Source: JACVRW01 sp963765135
GTDB taxonomy: Bacteria; Actinomycetota; Thermoleophilia; Solirubrobacterales; Thermoleophilaceae
Reading direction: 5' to 3'
Length of the DNA stretch: 64,000 nt
Assembly: GCA_963765135.1 (NCBI GenBank)
Contig: CAVXUX010000006.1
Span: forward strand, 1 to 64,000
Shown: piece after piece, positions 35,012 to 43,936 of the stretch
Position numbering within the stretch: the first letter of the stretch is position 1
How the letters are laid out: each line of letters begins with the position of its first letter
Made by a program: the position numbers and the translations under genes
The notes under the pieces: model-generated
The model's database searches: none
What the model saw: only the letters and a program-made list of their open reading frames with translations
What the model was told of the DNA's origin: nothing

Positions 35012-36077
35012 GTGGGCACCTGGGATCAGCTGGCCTCGCTGCCGCTCGAGATCGATCGCTACGACCTCGAGGGGCGCGAGCTCGCGTACAGCGACGAGTT
35101 CGTCCGCTACACCACGCTGATCACCCTGCGCGGGGGCGGCGAGGAGGGCGTGGGCGAGGACGTGGTCTACGACGGGCTCGACCACGTGTCGTTCCAGGCG
35201 GCCGGCGCGACCCTGCCGCTGACCGGCTCCTGGACGCTCGGGTCCTTCGCCGAGCACCTGTCTGAGCTCGACACGTTCCCGGACCCGCCGGTGCGCGACG
35301 TGTCGCGCCGCTACCGCAACTGGGCCTTCGAGTCGGCCGCGCTCGACCTGGCGCTGCGCCAGGCCGGCCGCTCGCTGGCCGAGCAGGTCGGCCGCGAGCT
35401 GAGCCCGCTCAACTACGTGGTGTCGATGCGACTCGGCAGCGATCGACGGCGACGAGCCGGAGACCTCCGAGAAGATGCTGAAGGTGCTCGAGCTCTACCC
35501 ATCCACCCGCTTCAAGCTCGACCCCACCAACACCTGGTCGGACGAGCTGATCGAGGAGCTGGCCGCCTCGGGCGCCGTCGACTCGCTCGACCTCAAGGGC
35601 CAGTACAAGGGCACGCCCGTGGACGTGGAGACCGATCCGGTGCTCTACGCGAAGCTGGTCGAGGCGTTCCCAGACGTCTGGCTGGAGGACCCCGACATCA
35701 CCGAGGAGACGCGACCGATCCTCGAGCCGGTGCGCGACCGGATCACCTGGGACGCGCCGATCCACTCGGTCGACGACGTGCTCGCGCTCGAATGGGAGCC
35801 GCGCGTGGTGAACATCAAGCCGTCGCGGGTCGGGTCGCTCGCCGAGCTGGGGCGCGCGTACGACTTCTGCGCCGAGCGCGGCATCGGCGCCTACGGCGGC
35901 GGCCAGTCCGAGCTCGGCGTGGGGCGCGACCACATCCAGTACCTCGCGGCGCTGTTCCACCCGGACACGCCGAACGACGTCGCGCCGCGCGGCTTCAACA
36001 GCCCGGAGCTGCCGGAGGGGATGCCGGAGAGCCCGATCGAGCTCGAGCCCGCCGCCACCGGTTTCCGCTTCGCGTGA
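35012..36077 (+). CDS. enolase-superfamily protein (one frameshift)
   Basis: About 355 aa. The N-terminal capping domain (LEIDRYDLEGRELAYSDEF) is followed by a TIM barrel with candidate catalytic residues in family order: FKLDPTNTWSD (Lys at strand 2), SLDLKGQYKGT (Asp), VWLEDPDI (Glu), ITWDAPIHS (Asp) and NIKPSRVGSLAE (Lys at strand 6). These match the metal- and base-ligand pattern of the MR/MLE branch, so it should be an active acid-sugar or amino-acid racemase/dehydratase-type enzyme of unknown substrate. One +1 shift near 35444 (length 3n+1). GTG 35012; its stop overlaps the PLD gene start. Confidence 0.75.
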
Positions 36078-37130
36078 TCCAGGCCTATCCGCTCCACCCG
36101 GACGGCCAGAGCGCACTCGATCTCGCCCAGCGCGTGGCCGCGTTCCTGGGCGAGGCGCGCCAGTCGCTCGACCTCGCGCTCTACGACGTCCGGCTGCCCG
36201 GCGAACCGGGCGACGTGGTCTCGGCCGCGCTGCGCGAGGCGGCCGAGCGCGGCGTGGCTGTGCGGATCGCCTACAACGCCGATCACGACGAGCGCGTCTT
36301 CCCGCCGCCGCCGCGCACGAAGCCCGAGCTGATCGAGGCGCTGCCGTTTCCCACCTGTGGGATCCCGGGCATCCCCGACCTGATGCACCACAAGTACGTG
36401 GTGCGCGACGGGGAGGCGGTCTGGACCGGCTCCGCCAACTGGACGACCGACTCGTGGACGCTCCAGGAGAACGTGATCGTGGTCCTCGAGTCGCCGGAGG
36501 CGGCGGCCGAGTACGCCCGCAACTTCGAGGAGCTGTGGAGTGCTCGCGACGTGACCGGTTCGGGCGACGTCGAGCCGCGCACGCTCGACCTCGGCGGCAC
36601 ACCAGGCGCGCGCCTGGTTCACGCCCGGGCACGGCGAGGAGCTGTCGCACCGGATCGCCCGCGCGATCGGGCGGGCGCGCGAGCGGGTGCGGATCGCCTC
36701 GCCGGTGCTGACCGCCGGGCCGGTGATCGGCACGCTCGCGGAGGTCGCCGCCGAGGCGCGCGTGGACGTGCGCGGGGTGGTGGATCGCACGCAGCTCGAC
36801 CAGGTCTTCTACCAGTGGCGCGACAACGGGCGGTCCGCCTGGAAGATCCCGATCCTGGCGTCGGTGCTCGAGCACGCCGACTTCCGCGGCAAGCGCTCGA
36901 CGCAGTACACGCCCGAGAGCGTCCACGACTTCATGCACGCGAAGGTGACGGTGGCGGACGACTGGGTGTTCGCCGGCTCCTTCAACCTGTCGCGCTCGGG
37001 CGAGCGCAACGCCGAGAACGTGCTCGAGGTGCACGACGCCGAGCTGGCCGACCAGCTGGCCGCCTACATCGACGCGGTCAGGGAACGCTACGAACGGATG
37101 TCCGCGCCTGACGGTGCGCTGCGGACATGA
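36074..37130 (+). CDS. phospholipase D-fold protein with two HKD motifs (one frameshift)
   Basis: About 352 aa. Both halves of the PLD active site are present: HHKYVVRDGEAVWTGSANWT and HAKVTVADDWVFAGSFNLS. The frame shifts near 36602 (TLDLGGT to QARAWFTPGHGEEL); length is 3n+1. No signal peptide is visible, so it is probably cytoplasmic: a phosphodiesterase, nuclease or phospholipid enzyme. GTG 36074 overlaps the enolase-fold gene stop (GTGA), hence the same transcript. Its last 53 bp overlap the end of the convergent LOG gene. Confidence 0.83.
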
Positions 37131-37813
37131 GCTGGTCGCGCACCTCGAGCGGATCGTCGGTGAGGTGGAGCAGGTCCAGGTCCTGGGGCGAGACCTTGCC
37201 CTCGGCCACGAGCCGCTCGCGGATCCAGTCGACCAGCCCGCCCCAGTAGTCGGCGCCGACCAGCACGACCGGGAAGTGCCGGATCTTGCCGGTCTGGATC
37301 AGCGTGAGCGCCTCGAACGTCTCGTCGAGCGTGCCGAAGCCGCCGGGGAAGACGACGAAGCCGCTGGCGTAGCGGACGAACATCACCTTGCGGGTGAAGA
37401 AGTAATGGAACTCGAGGCCGATGTCGCAGTAGGGGTTGAGGCCCTGCTCGAACGGCAGCTCGATGTTGAGGCCGATCGAGAGCGCGCCTGCGTCGCGGGC
37501 CCCGCGGTTGGCCGCCTCCATCGAGCCCGGGCCGCCGCCGGTGATGATCGCCAGTCCGGCCTCGCCGACGATCCGCGCGGTGTCGCGCGCGAGCGCGTAC
37601 TCGGGGTCGTGCGGCGAGGTGCGTGCGGAGCCGAAGAACGACGCGGCCGGGCCGACGTGGGCGAGCTTGCTCGAAGCCCAGCTTCAGCTCGCCGCGGATG
37701 CGCGCGATGCGGGCGCCGTCGGTGAGCGTGGAGAGGACGCCCTGCTCCTGGGCGGCGATGATCTCCTCGTCGAGCGTGGCGGGCACGCGCGGTCCGCGAT
37801 CCGGCTGAGCCAT
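37078..37813 (-). CDS. LOG-family (TIGR00730) Rossmann-fold protein (one frameshift)
   Basis: About 245 aa with ITGGGPGSMEAANRGARDAG and FPGGFGTLDETFEALTL, the two signatures of LOG/TIGR00730 proteins (nucleoside 5'-monophosphate phosphoribohydrolases, the cytokinin-activating type). A +1 shift near 37672 separates LKLGF from SKLAHVGPAASFFGSAR; length is 3n+1. ATG 37813. Its 3' end overlaps the PLD gene by 53 bp, tail to tail. The housekeeping role in bacteria is unsettled. Confidence 0.85.
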
Positions 37814-37840
37814 AGCCTTCGAGAGTAGTGGCGATTCGCG

Positions 37841-39286
37841 CTAGAGCGCCAGTGAAAGCGGCTGCTCGAGCAGCTCCTTGACGCGCGCCAGGAAGCGGGC
37901 GCCGTCGGCGCCGTAGAGGATGCGGTGGTCGCACACCAGCGAGAGCGACATCTGGTCGCGGGCGACGATGCGGCCGGTGTCGTCCACGGCCGGCTGCTTG
38001 GCGAGCTTGCCGACGGTCAGGATCGCCGCCTGCGGCGGGTTGATGATCGCGGTGAACTGCTCGATGCCGAACATGCCGAGGTTCGAGACCGTGAACGTCG
38101 CGCCCGACAGCTCCGGCGGGGTGATCGACTTGTCGCGCACCTTCTCCGCCAGCGGCGCGCGCGTCGCGGGCGATCTGGCCGAGCGACTTGCGGTCGCAGT
38201 CGAACACGGTGGCCACGATCAGGGCGTCCTGCCCGCCACCGCCACGCCGATGTTGACGCGCTCGTAGAGCTCGAACTTGCCGTCGCGGTAGGCGCCGTTC
38301 ACGCGCGGGTGCTCGCCCAGCGCCGTGGCGGCGGCCTTCACGACCATGTCGTTGAACGACGGCGCCGGATCGGTGACCTCCTTCAGCTGCTTGCGCAGCT
38401 CGACCGCCTTGGTCATGTCGACGGTCAGGGAGATCGAGAAGTCCGGCGCGGTCGCCTTCGACTCGGCCATGCGCCGGCTGACGGTCTGCTGCAGGCGCGT
38501 CAGCTCCTGGATCTGGGCCTCGCCCTTGGCGCCGGCCTCGCCGCGCTGCGGCTCGGGCGCGCGCTCCTCGCGCGGCGCCTCGGCCGTCTCGGCGTCGGCC
38601 TGCGCGCCGTCGCCGTCACCAGGCGCCGCGGCGCCGCTCTCGGCGGCGGCCTGCACGTCCGCCTTGACGATCCGCCCGCCGGGGCCGGAGCCCTCCAGGC
38701 GAGCCAGCTCGACGCCCAGCTCGCGCGCCATGCGCCGCGCGACCGGAGACGCCTTCACGCGACCGCCGTCGCCGTTGCTGGGAGCGCGCTCCTTGGTGGC
38801 GGTACCCGCCCCGGCCTGCGTCTCGCCGCCGCCGTCGCCGGCACCCGCGGCGCCACGCGCCTCGCCCTTGGCCTCCGCGCCGACCGGCTCGCGCTCCTCG
38901 GCCTCTTCGCCCTCGGCGTCGCCCTCCTCGGCTTCGGCGCCTTCGCCCTCGCCGGCTTCGCCCTTCTCGCCGCCGTCGGCCTCGGCCTTCGCCTCCTCGC
39001 CGTCGTCGGCCGCCTTCTCCTTCTTCGCCGACTTCTCGCCCGCCTCGCTCGGATCGCCGATGCGGGCGATCGTCTCGCCGATCGCCAGCGTGTCGCCCTC
39101 CTGGGCCACGATCTCGATCAGCGCGCCGTCGGCGTCGGCCTCGTAGGTCATGTTGGCCTTGTCCGTCTCGATCTCCACCAGCGGCTCGCCCCGCTTGACC
39201 TCGCCGCCTTCCTCGACCAGCCACTTCAGGACGGTGCCCTCCTCCATCGAGTCGGACAGGCGGGGCATCGTGACGTCAGTGGCCAA
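37841..39286 (-). CDS. pyruvate dehydrogenase E2, dihydrolipoamide acetyltransferase (two frameshifts)
   Basis: About 480 aa. The lipoyl domain (1-80) carries the lipoylated Lys in EIETDKANMTYEAD. A long Ala/Glu/Gly-rich linker (85-160) leads to the E3-binding domain (KASPVARRMARELGVELARLEGSGPGGRI) and the acyltransferase core. The core active site reads CDHRILYGADGARFL, so the usual HxxxDG is HxxxYG, as in chloroplast-type E2. Frames change near 38223 and 38167, one apparent loss and one gain (net length 3n). It precedes no E3 here: lpdA is 7.6 kb away. The two E1 genes lie immediately upstream. Confidence 0.88.
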
Positions 39287-39298
39287 TTCGGGTCCTTC

Positions 39299-40282
39299 CT
39301 AGAGATCTCTGAACGTTGCTATCGCGGCTTGCACGACGTGCTCCTCGTGCGGGAACGCCGCCTGCTCCAACGGCTTGGAATACGGCATCGGAACGTCGGC
39401 TCCTGTCACGCGCTGGACTGGGGCGTCGAGCGAGTCGAAGGCCTGCTCCTGAATCAAGGCTGCCAAGTTCGCGCCCACGCCGCCGTGAGGCCAGCCCTCC
39501 TCGACGATCACCGCGCGGTTGGTCTTCTCGACCGACTCGAGGATCGTGTCGAGGTCGAGCGGGCGCAGCGTGCGCGGGTCGATCACCTCGGCGTCGATCT
39601 CGTGCTCGTCGGCGAGCTTCTCGGCCGCCTTCTCGGCGGTGAGCGCCATGCGTGAGATCCCGATGATCGTCACATCGTTGCCCTCGCGTCGGATCGCAGC
39701 TTCGCCGAAGCGCATCGGGCCGCCGTTTTCGGGCACCTCGCCGCGCTGGCCGTAGAGCGTCTCGTGCTCGATGAAGACGACCGGGTTGTCGTCGCGGATC
39801 GCGGCCTTGAGCAGCCCCTTGGCGTCCGCGGGCGTGGAGGGCGCGGCGACCAGCAGGCCGGGCACGTGCAGGTAGAAGGCCTCGAAGCTGTGCGAGTGGG
39901 TCGGGCCGAGCTGGTGGCCGGCGCCCTGCGGCATGCGCACCACCATCGGCACCTTCACCTGGCCGCCGAACATGTAGTGGATCGCGGCCGCGTGGTTGAC
40001 GATCTGGTCCATCGCGAGCAGCGAGAAGTTGATCGTCATCAGCTCGACCACCGGGCGCAGCCCGATCATCGCCGCGCCCACGCCCATGCCGACGATCGTG
40101 TTCTCGGAGATCGGCGTGTCGCGCACGCGCTTCTCGCCGAACTCCTCGAGCAGGCCGGCGGTGACCTTGAAGGCGCCCTGGAAGACGCCCACGTCCTCGC
40201 CCATCAGGAAGACGCTCTCGTCCTCCTGCATCTCCTCGCGCAGCGCCTGGTTGAGCGCCTCGCGGTAGCGCATCACCGGCAT
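39299..40282 (-). CDS. pyruvate dehydrogenase E1 component, beta subunit
   Basis: A 327-aa transketolase-fold subunit: MRYREALNQALREEMQEDES, FLMGEDVGVFQGAF, RVRDTPISENTIVGMGVGAA and the C-terminal EEGWPHGGVGANLAAL. It pairs with E1alpha to decarboxylate pyruvate using thiamine diphosphate. ATG 40282 shares a base with the E1alpha stop (TGATG), and E2 begins 12 bp after its stop. The reading frame continues upstream of this ATG, but that part lies within E1alpha. Confidence 0.94.
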   Translation of the reverse strand: MPVMRYREALNQALREEMQEDESVFLMGEDVGVFQGAFKVTAGLLEEFGEKRVRDTPISENTIVGMGVGAAMIGLRPVVELMTINFSLLAMDQIVNHAAAIHYMFGGQVKVPMVVRMPQGAGHQLGPTHSHSFEAFYLHVPGLLVAAPSTPADAKGLLKAAIRDDNPVVFIEHETLYGQRGEVPENGGPMRFGEAAIRREGNDVTIIGISRMALTAEKAAEKLADEHEIDAEVIDPRTLRPLDLDTILESVEKTNRAVIVEEGWPHGGVGANLAALIQEQAFDSLDAPVQRVTGADVPMPYSKPLEQAAFPHEEHVVQAAIATFRDL

Positions 40283-41577
40283 CAGCCGGCGCCTCCGCGC
40301 TCCTCGGCGTCGTCGGCGCCGGGCTCGCCCTCGCCGGCCTCGTCCTCCTGCGCGCCCTCGTCCTCGTCGCGCTTGCGGGCTCGCCGCTCGACCCCGGCAT
40401 AGGCCGCGCCCTGCTCGGCGAGCTGGTGGGGCACGTCGCCGGCCTCGCGCTCGCGCTCGCCGCGGTGCACCTCGGGCGAGCGCTCGTCGATGGTCCACCA
40501 GGCGGGCACGTCGCTGTCGAAGACGTAGATGTCGTCGTAGAGCGAGTCGAGGTCGGGGAAGGGGGACTCGTCGGCGAACTTGACCGCCTCGTCGACGGTC
40601 TCGATCGCCTGCTCGTCGAACTTCTCGATGTCCTCCTGGGTGAGCACGTCCTCATCAACGAGGCGGTCGGCGAAGGCCTTGATCGGGTCGCGCCGGCGCC
40701 ACTCCTCGACCTCCTCCTTGGTGCGGTACTCCTCGGGGTCGGCCATCGAGTGTCCGCGGTAGCGGTAGGTGACGGCCTCGACCAGCTGCGGCTTGCGCTC
40801 CTCGCGGGCGCAGTGCAGGGCCTCGGTGACGACGCTGTGCACGTCGAGCACGTCCATGCCGTCGCAGCGGGTGCCGGGCACGCCGAAGCCCTCGGACTTG
40901 AGCGACAGGTCGGTGACCGCCGAGTGGCGATGCAGCGCCGTGCCCATGCCGAACTGGTTGTTGATGATCACGAACACGACCGGCAGCTTCCAGAGCGCGG
41001 CGAGATTCATCGTCTCGCCGAACGTGCCCTGGTTGGTGGCGCCGTCGCCCATCATCGAGAGGATCACGTCCTCGTTGCCGAGGTAGTCGTTGGCGAGGGC
41101 CACGCCGGCGGACAGCGGGAGGCTGCCGCCGACGATGCCGTAGCCGCCGAGGAAGCGCTTGTCCCAGTCGAACAGGTGCATCGAGCCGCCGCGACCCTTG
41201 GAGCAGCCGGTCTGGCGGCCGAACAGCTCGGCCATGACCGCCTTCGGCTCGGTGCCGCGGGCGAGCGCCTGGCCGTGCTCGCGGTAGGTCGACATCAGGT
41301 AGTCGGTGTCGCGCAGGGCCTGGGTACCGCCGACGACGGTGGCCTCCTCGCCGATGCAGAGATGCAGGAAGCCGCCGATCTTGGCCTTCGCGTACATCTC
41401 GCCCGCGCGCTCCTCGAAGCGGCGGATCAGCATCATCTTGGCGAGGACGGTGGCGCAGGTCTCCTTGTCGGGGAGGTCGTGCTTGACCTCGCCCATGTGG
41501 ACGGCGTCGGCTACCTCGGCCGGCGCCGCACCGTCGCCGTTGCCTTCCTTGGCCTTGCTCTTCGCCCTCGTCGCCAT
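40282..41577 (-). CDS. pyruvate dehydrogenase E1 component, alpha subunit
   Basis: A 431-aa thiamine-diphosphate enzyme subunit. The TPP/Mg motif runs from MMGDGATNQGTFGE to VIINNQFGMG, with the conserved loop YRYRGHSMADPEEYR. The core ends near 365; the last ~65 residues are a charged, probably disordered tail (ERRARKRDEDEGAQEDEAGE) not usual in the family. The first ~30 residues (KSKAKEGNGDG) are also low complexity. First gene of the E1alpha-E1beta-E2 operon. Confidence 0.93.
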   Translation of the reverse strand: MATRAKSKAKEGNGDGAAPAEVADAVHMGEVKHDLPDKETCATVLAKMMLIRRFEERAGEMYAKAKIGGFLHLCIGEEATVVGGTQALRDTDYLMSTYREHGQALARGTEPKAVMAELFGRQTGCSKGRGGSMHLFDWDKRFLGGYGIVGGSLPLSAGVALANDYLGNEDVILSMMGDGATNQGTFGETMNLAALWKLPVVFVIINNQFGMGTALHRHSAVTDLSLKSEGFGVPGTRCDGMDVLDVHSVVTEALHCAREERKPQLVEAVTYRYRGHSMADPEEYRTKEEVEEWRRRDPIKAFADRLVDEDVLTQEDIEKFDEQAIETVDEAVKFADESPFPDLDSLYDDIYVFDSDVPAWWTIDERSPEVHRGEREREAGDVPHQLAEQGAAYAGVERRARKRDEDEGAQEDEAGEGEPGADDAEERGGAG

Positions 41578-41654
41578 TGCGAGGCAGAGTACCCGGTGCT
41601 CCTTGCCTGCAAATCGCGAAACCCCCGAGTGGGGGGTGGCGTTCCAGGTCCTGA

Positions 41655-42230
41655 CTAGGTGAGCGCTTTCGCCGCGTCCTCGAGGCGATCGTCGCCCCAG
41701 AAGACGTCGTCTGCGATCACGACGCTGGGCACGCCCCGGACGCCGCGGTCATAGGCCTCCTGAGTGGCTTCTCGCAGGCGGTCCTTGGTCGACTGAAGCT
41801 CGATGCCCTTGAGCACGGCGTTGGGATGCAGCTCGCAGGCGGCCGCGGCGATCAGGACGTTGTCGACGTCGGAGAGATCCTTGCCGGCGGCGAAGGCCTG
41901 CCTGAACGCGGCGAGCGAGAAGGCGACCGTGCGGCCGGTCTGCTGGGCGAAGATGGCGGCGCGCATGGCCTTGAGGGTGTTGTTGGGCCAGCCGTCGGGC
42001 CAGCGGACGGGGAGCAGGCCGTACTCGCTGGCCCTCTGTTCTATTTCGCGCATGCCCTCGTCTCGCTTGTCCGTGACGCCCCAAGACTGCCCGCCGGTCT
42101 GCTGCCAGATGCCGCCGAGCAGGATCGGCTGCCAGACGGCGACCTCGGGCAGGACGTGATGGATGCGCTCGGCGGCGAGCCAGGAGTAGGGGGAGCCGAG
42201 GTCGTAGTAGAAGACGGGTCGGTCGGGCAC
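41655..42230 (-). CDS. DsbA-fold protein, 2-hydroxychromene-2-carboxylate isomerase-like
   Basis: A 191-aa thioredoxin-fold protein: FYYDLGSPYSWLAAERIHHV with SPYSW at the active-site position (no CxxC), and RGVPSVVIADDVFWGDDRLE with the cis-Pro. This is the pattern of the HCCA isomerase/kappa-GST group, which uses glutathione or another thiol. No degradation genes are adjacent, so the substrate is unknown. Monocistronic on the minus strand; the 77 bp before the E1alpha gene hold nothing evident. Confidence 0.83.
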   Translation of the reverse strand: MPDRPVFYYDLGSPYSWLAAERIHHVLPEVAVWQPILLGGIWQQTGGQSWGVTDKRDEGMREIEQRASEYGLLPVRWPDGWPNNTLKAMRAAIFAQQTGRTVAFSLAAFRQAFAAGKDLSDVDNVLIAAAACELHPNAVLKGIELQSTKDRLREATQEAYDRGVRGVPSVVIADDVFWGDDRLEDAAKALT

Positions 42231-42263
42231 GGCTCGGAACAGTACGGACCGGACTTCCCCTGC

Positions 42264-43205
42264 TCAGCGCAACCGCAGCCTCACGCCGATCCGGAGGAGG
42301 TTGGGATCCCCGGTGCCGATGCGTGCCTCGTTGAGCCTCCAGAGACGACGAACCTGGAGGGCGACCGCAGCGGACGAGGCGTCGGGGTCGAGGAGCGCTG
42401 AAGCGATCGACCAGAGGGACTCACCTGGGAGCACGACGTGGAAGCGTCCGCGTATCCGCCGCGGCGCGGGAGCGACAGCCGCCTTGTCGCTGGCGAGGGC
42501 GGCAGTGTCCGTCGACGGCGTGTAGGGCGCGGGCGGATTGGCGGCCCGGAGCTCGCCCCCCGAATGCTTGCTGGCTGTCTTCCTCGTCGCGTGGCGCTTG
42601 CGGTGTTCGTGCTGCGGGCGCGACCGTTGCTCCGGCTTCGCGACTGGTGCCTGTCCGGCGGAGTCGGGCTGATCGCCGACGTCGCCGGGTGGGGGAGCTG
42701 GAGGGGCGGAGGTTTCCGGTGCGGTTGGTTCGGCGGGCGGGACAGCGTCGACAGGCGAGGCGTCGTCCTCCACGGGCGGGCTGGGATCGCTCAGCGCGAG
42801 CCCGCCGTCGGGGTCGGCAACAGGGGCGGCCTCTAGGGGAACGGCATCGCCGGGCTGGCCGTTTGTCGGATCGTCCTCGGGAGTCGTGAGGACGGGGTCA
42901 ACCTCAAACGGCAAGGTGGTTTCGGCGCCGGACCCCTGGCCAGGCCCCTCGTCGCCCGGCGGGGACGCATCGGGGGCGGGCACCACAACCCCTTCCTGCT
43001 GATCGTCCGGCTCAGACGCGACCGAGGTGGTGGTGGCGCCCGCCGAAACCGCGAGCACGCCGGCGGCAAGCAGGACCCGAAGACGACGAGACCAGACCGG
43101 CTCGGGCGAGAGGGCGCCAAACAGGCGATCCTGGCGGCAGACCGGGCAGTCGGGATGGAAGCCAAGCCGATCGTGATCCAACTGGTGGACGTTCCGGATT
43201 ACCAT
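42264..43205 (-). CDS. membrane-anchored LysM protein
   Basis: A 313-aa protein. The N-terminal cytoplasmic stretch has FHPDCPVCRQDRLFG, a possible small Cys/His metal site. One membrane segment (about 40-60) is followed by a long Pro/Ala/Asp-rich linker, a basic patch (HEHRKRHATRK) and a C-terminal LysM domain (FHVVLPGESLWSIASALL). It would bind peptidoglycan at the end of a flexible stalk. ATG 43205 has a perfect AGGAGG (43217-43212 on the minus strand) six bases ahead, so I prefer it over the in-frame ATG at 43238. Confidence 0.82.
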   Translation of the reverse strand: MVIRNVHQLDHDRLGFHPDCPVCRQDRLFGALSPEPVWSRRLRVLLAAGVLAVSAGATTTSVASEPDDQQEGVVVPAPDASPPGDEGPGQGSGAETTLPFEVDPVLTTPEDDPTNGQPGDAVPLEAAPVADPDGGLALSDPSPPVEDDASPVDAVPPAEPTAPETSAPPAPPPGDVGDQPDSAGQAPVAKPEQRSRPQHEHRKRHATRKTASKHSGGELRAANPPAPYTPSTDTAALASDKAAVAPAPRRIRGRFHVVLPGESLWSIASALLDPDASSAAVALQVRRLWRLNEARIGTGDPNLLRIGVRLRLR

Positions 43206-43249
43206 CGCACCCCTCCTGTTGTCATTCGCGGTCGCCATGAGTTCGCGGG

Positions 43250-43860
43250 CTAGTTGAGCGGGTCGGTGACACAGCGGAAGGCCTTCGCGCCGGCGGCGGT
43301 GTTCGAGGTGAGATCAACGCTGCCGCACGGCATCCGTCACGTAGAGCACGTCAAGCGCGCGCCGGAGGCTCGTCGAGGATGGATAGACGTTGCGAGTGAG
43401 CTCACCGCCTCGGGCGAGGGTGATGCCGAAGTCGCCAATCGCAGTCATGAGCTCGTCATGGCTTGGGAGACGTCGCCCAGGTGTCTCGCGGCCTGTTCAC
43501 GAATTCGCAGGTCCCAGCGGCGATGCGTGTAGGCAGCCGGAGCTCGCGAGGTCTTCTCAACGCAGACATCCGAGACGGGCACGGTGTCCGCGGGGCAGCG
43601 CAGAAGCAACCGGGCAGCCGTCAAGCCGTTGACGCGCTCGGCGTTCCGAGCGCGCGGCACCGTGCCCAGTCGCGACTCCTTGATCGGCCTGCCGCCAACC
43701 GAATTGCGCTGCAGATCCGCGGCCAGTGAGCGAGCTATCCGTGATGTCGCGACCGGTGATGCTGCAGTGCCGCGTAGGACGTCCCGCCCAGAGCGATGAA
43801 GACCGCCAAGGTCGCCATCACGTTGGCGTAGCTGAGCTTCCGACGCAGTCGATCGGTCAC
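43250..43860 (-). pseudogene. Solirubrobacterales-type surface protein, multiple frameshifts
   Basis: Starts at GTG 43860 after AAGGGAG: MTDRLRRKLSYANVMATLAV, then FIALGGTSYAALQ, the N-terminal anchor typical of a large family in this order. After a shift it reads ITGRDITDSSLTGRD, then VPRARNAERVNGLTAARLLL and CPADTVPVSDVCVEKTSRAP. After more shifts it reads GRRLPSHDELMTAIGDFG, NVYPSSTS, and finally AGAKAFRCVTDPLN with TAG at 43250. At least four frame changes are needed, but all segments are in order and undegraded. A phage-tail-like or surface role is possible; no function is established. Confidence 0.65.
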
Positions 43861-43936
43861 GTCATCTCCCTTCCTTGGTGAGGTGCTTCGCCCTCCGTGT
43901 TCGCGTCTCGCGAGCCTCCGTGCGCGTCGTCGCTTG

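Noticed and set aside
37078..37130. The 53-bp overlap of the PLD and LOG genes as a sign that one is false
   Set aside because: Both have decisive motifs (two HKD sites; GGGPGSMEAA and PGGFGTLDE), so a real tail-to-tail overlap, or a frameshift-displaced stop in one of them, is more likely.
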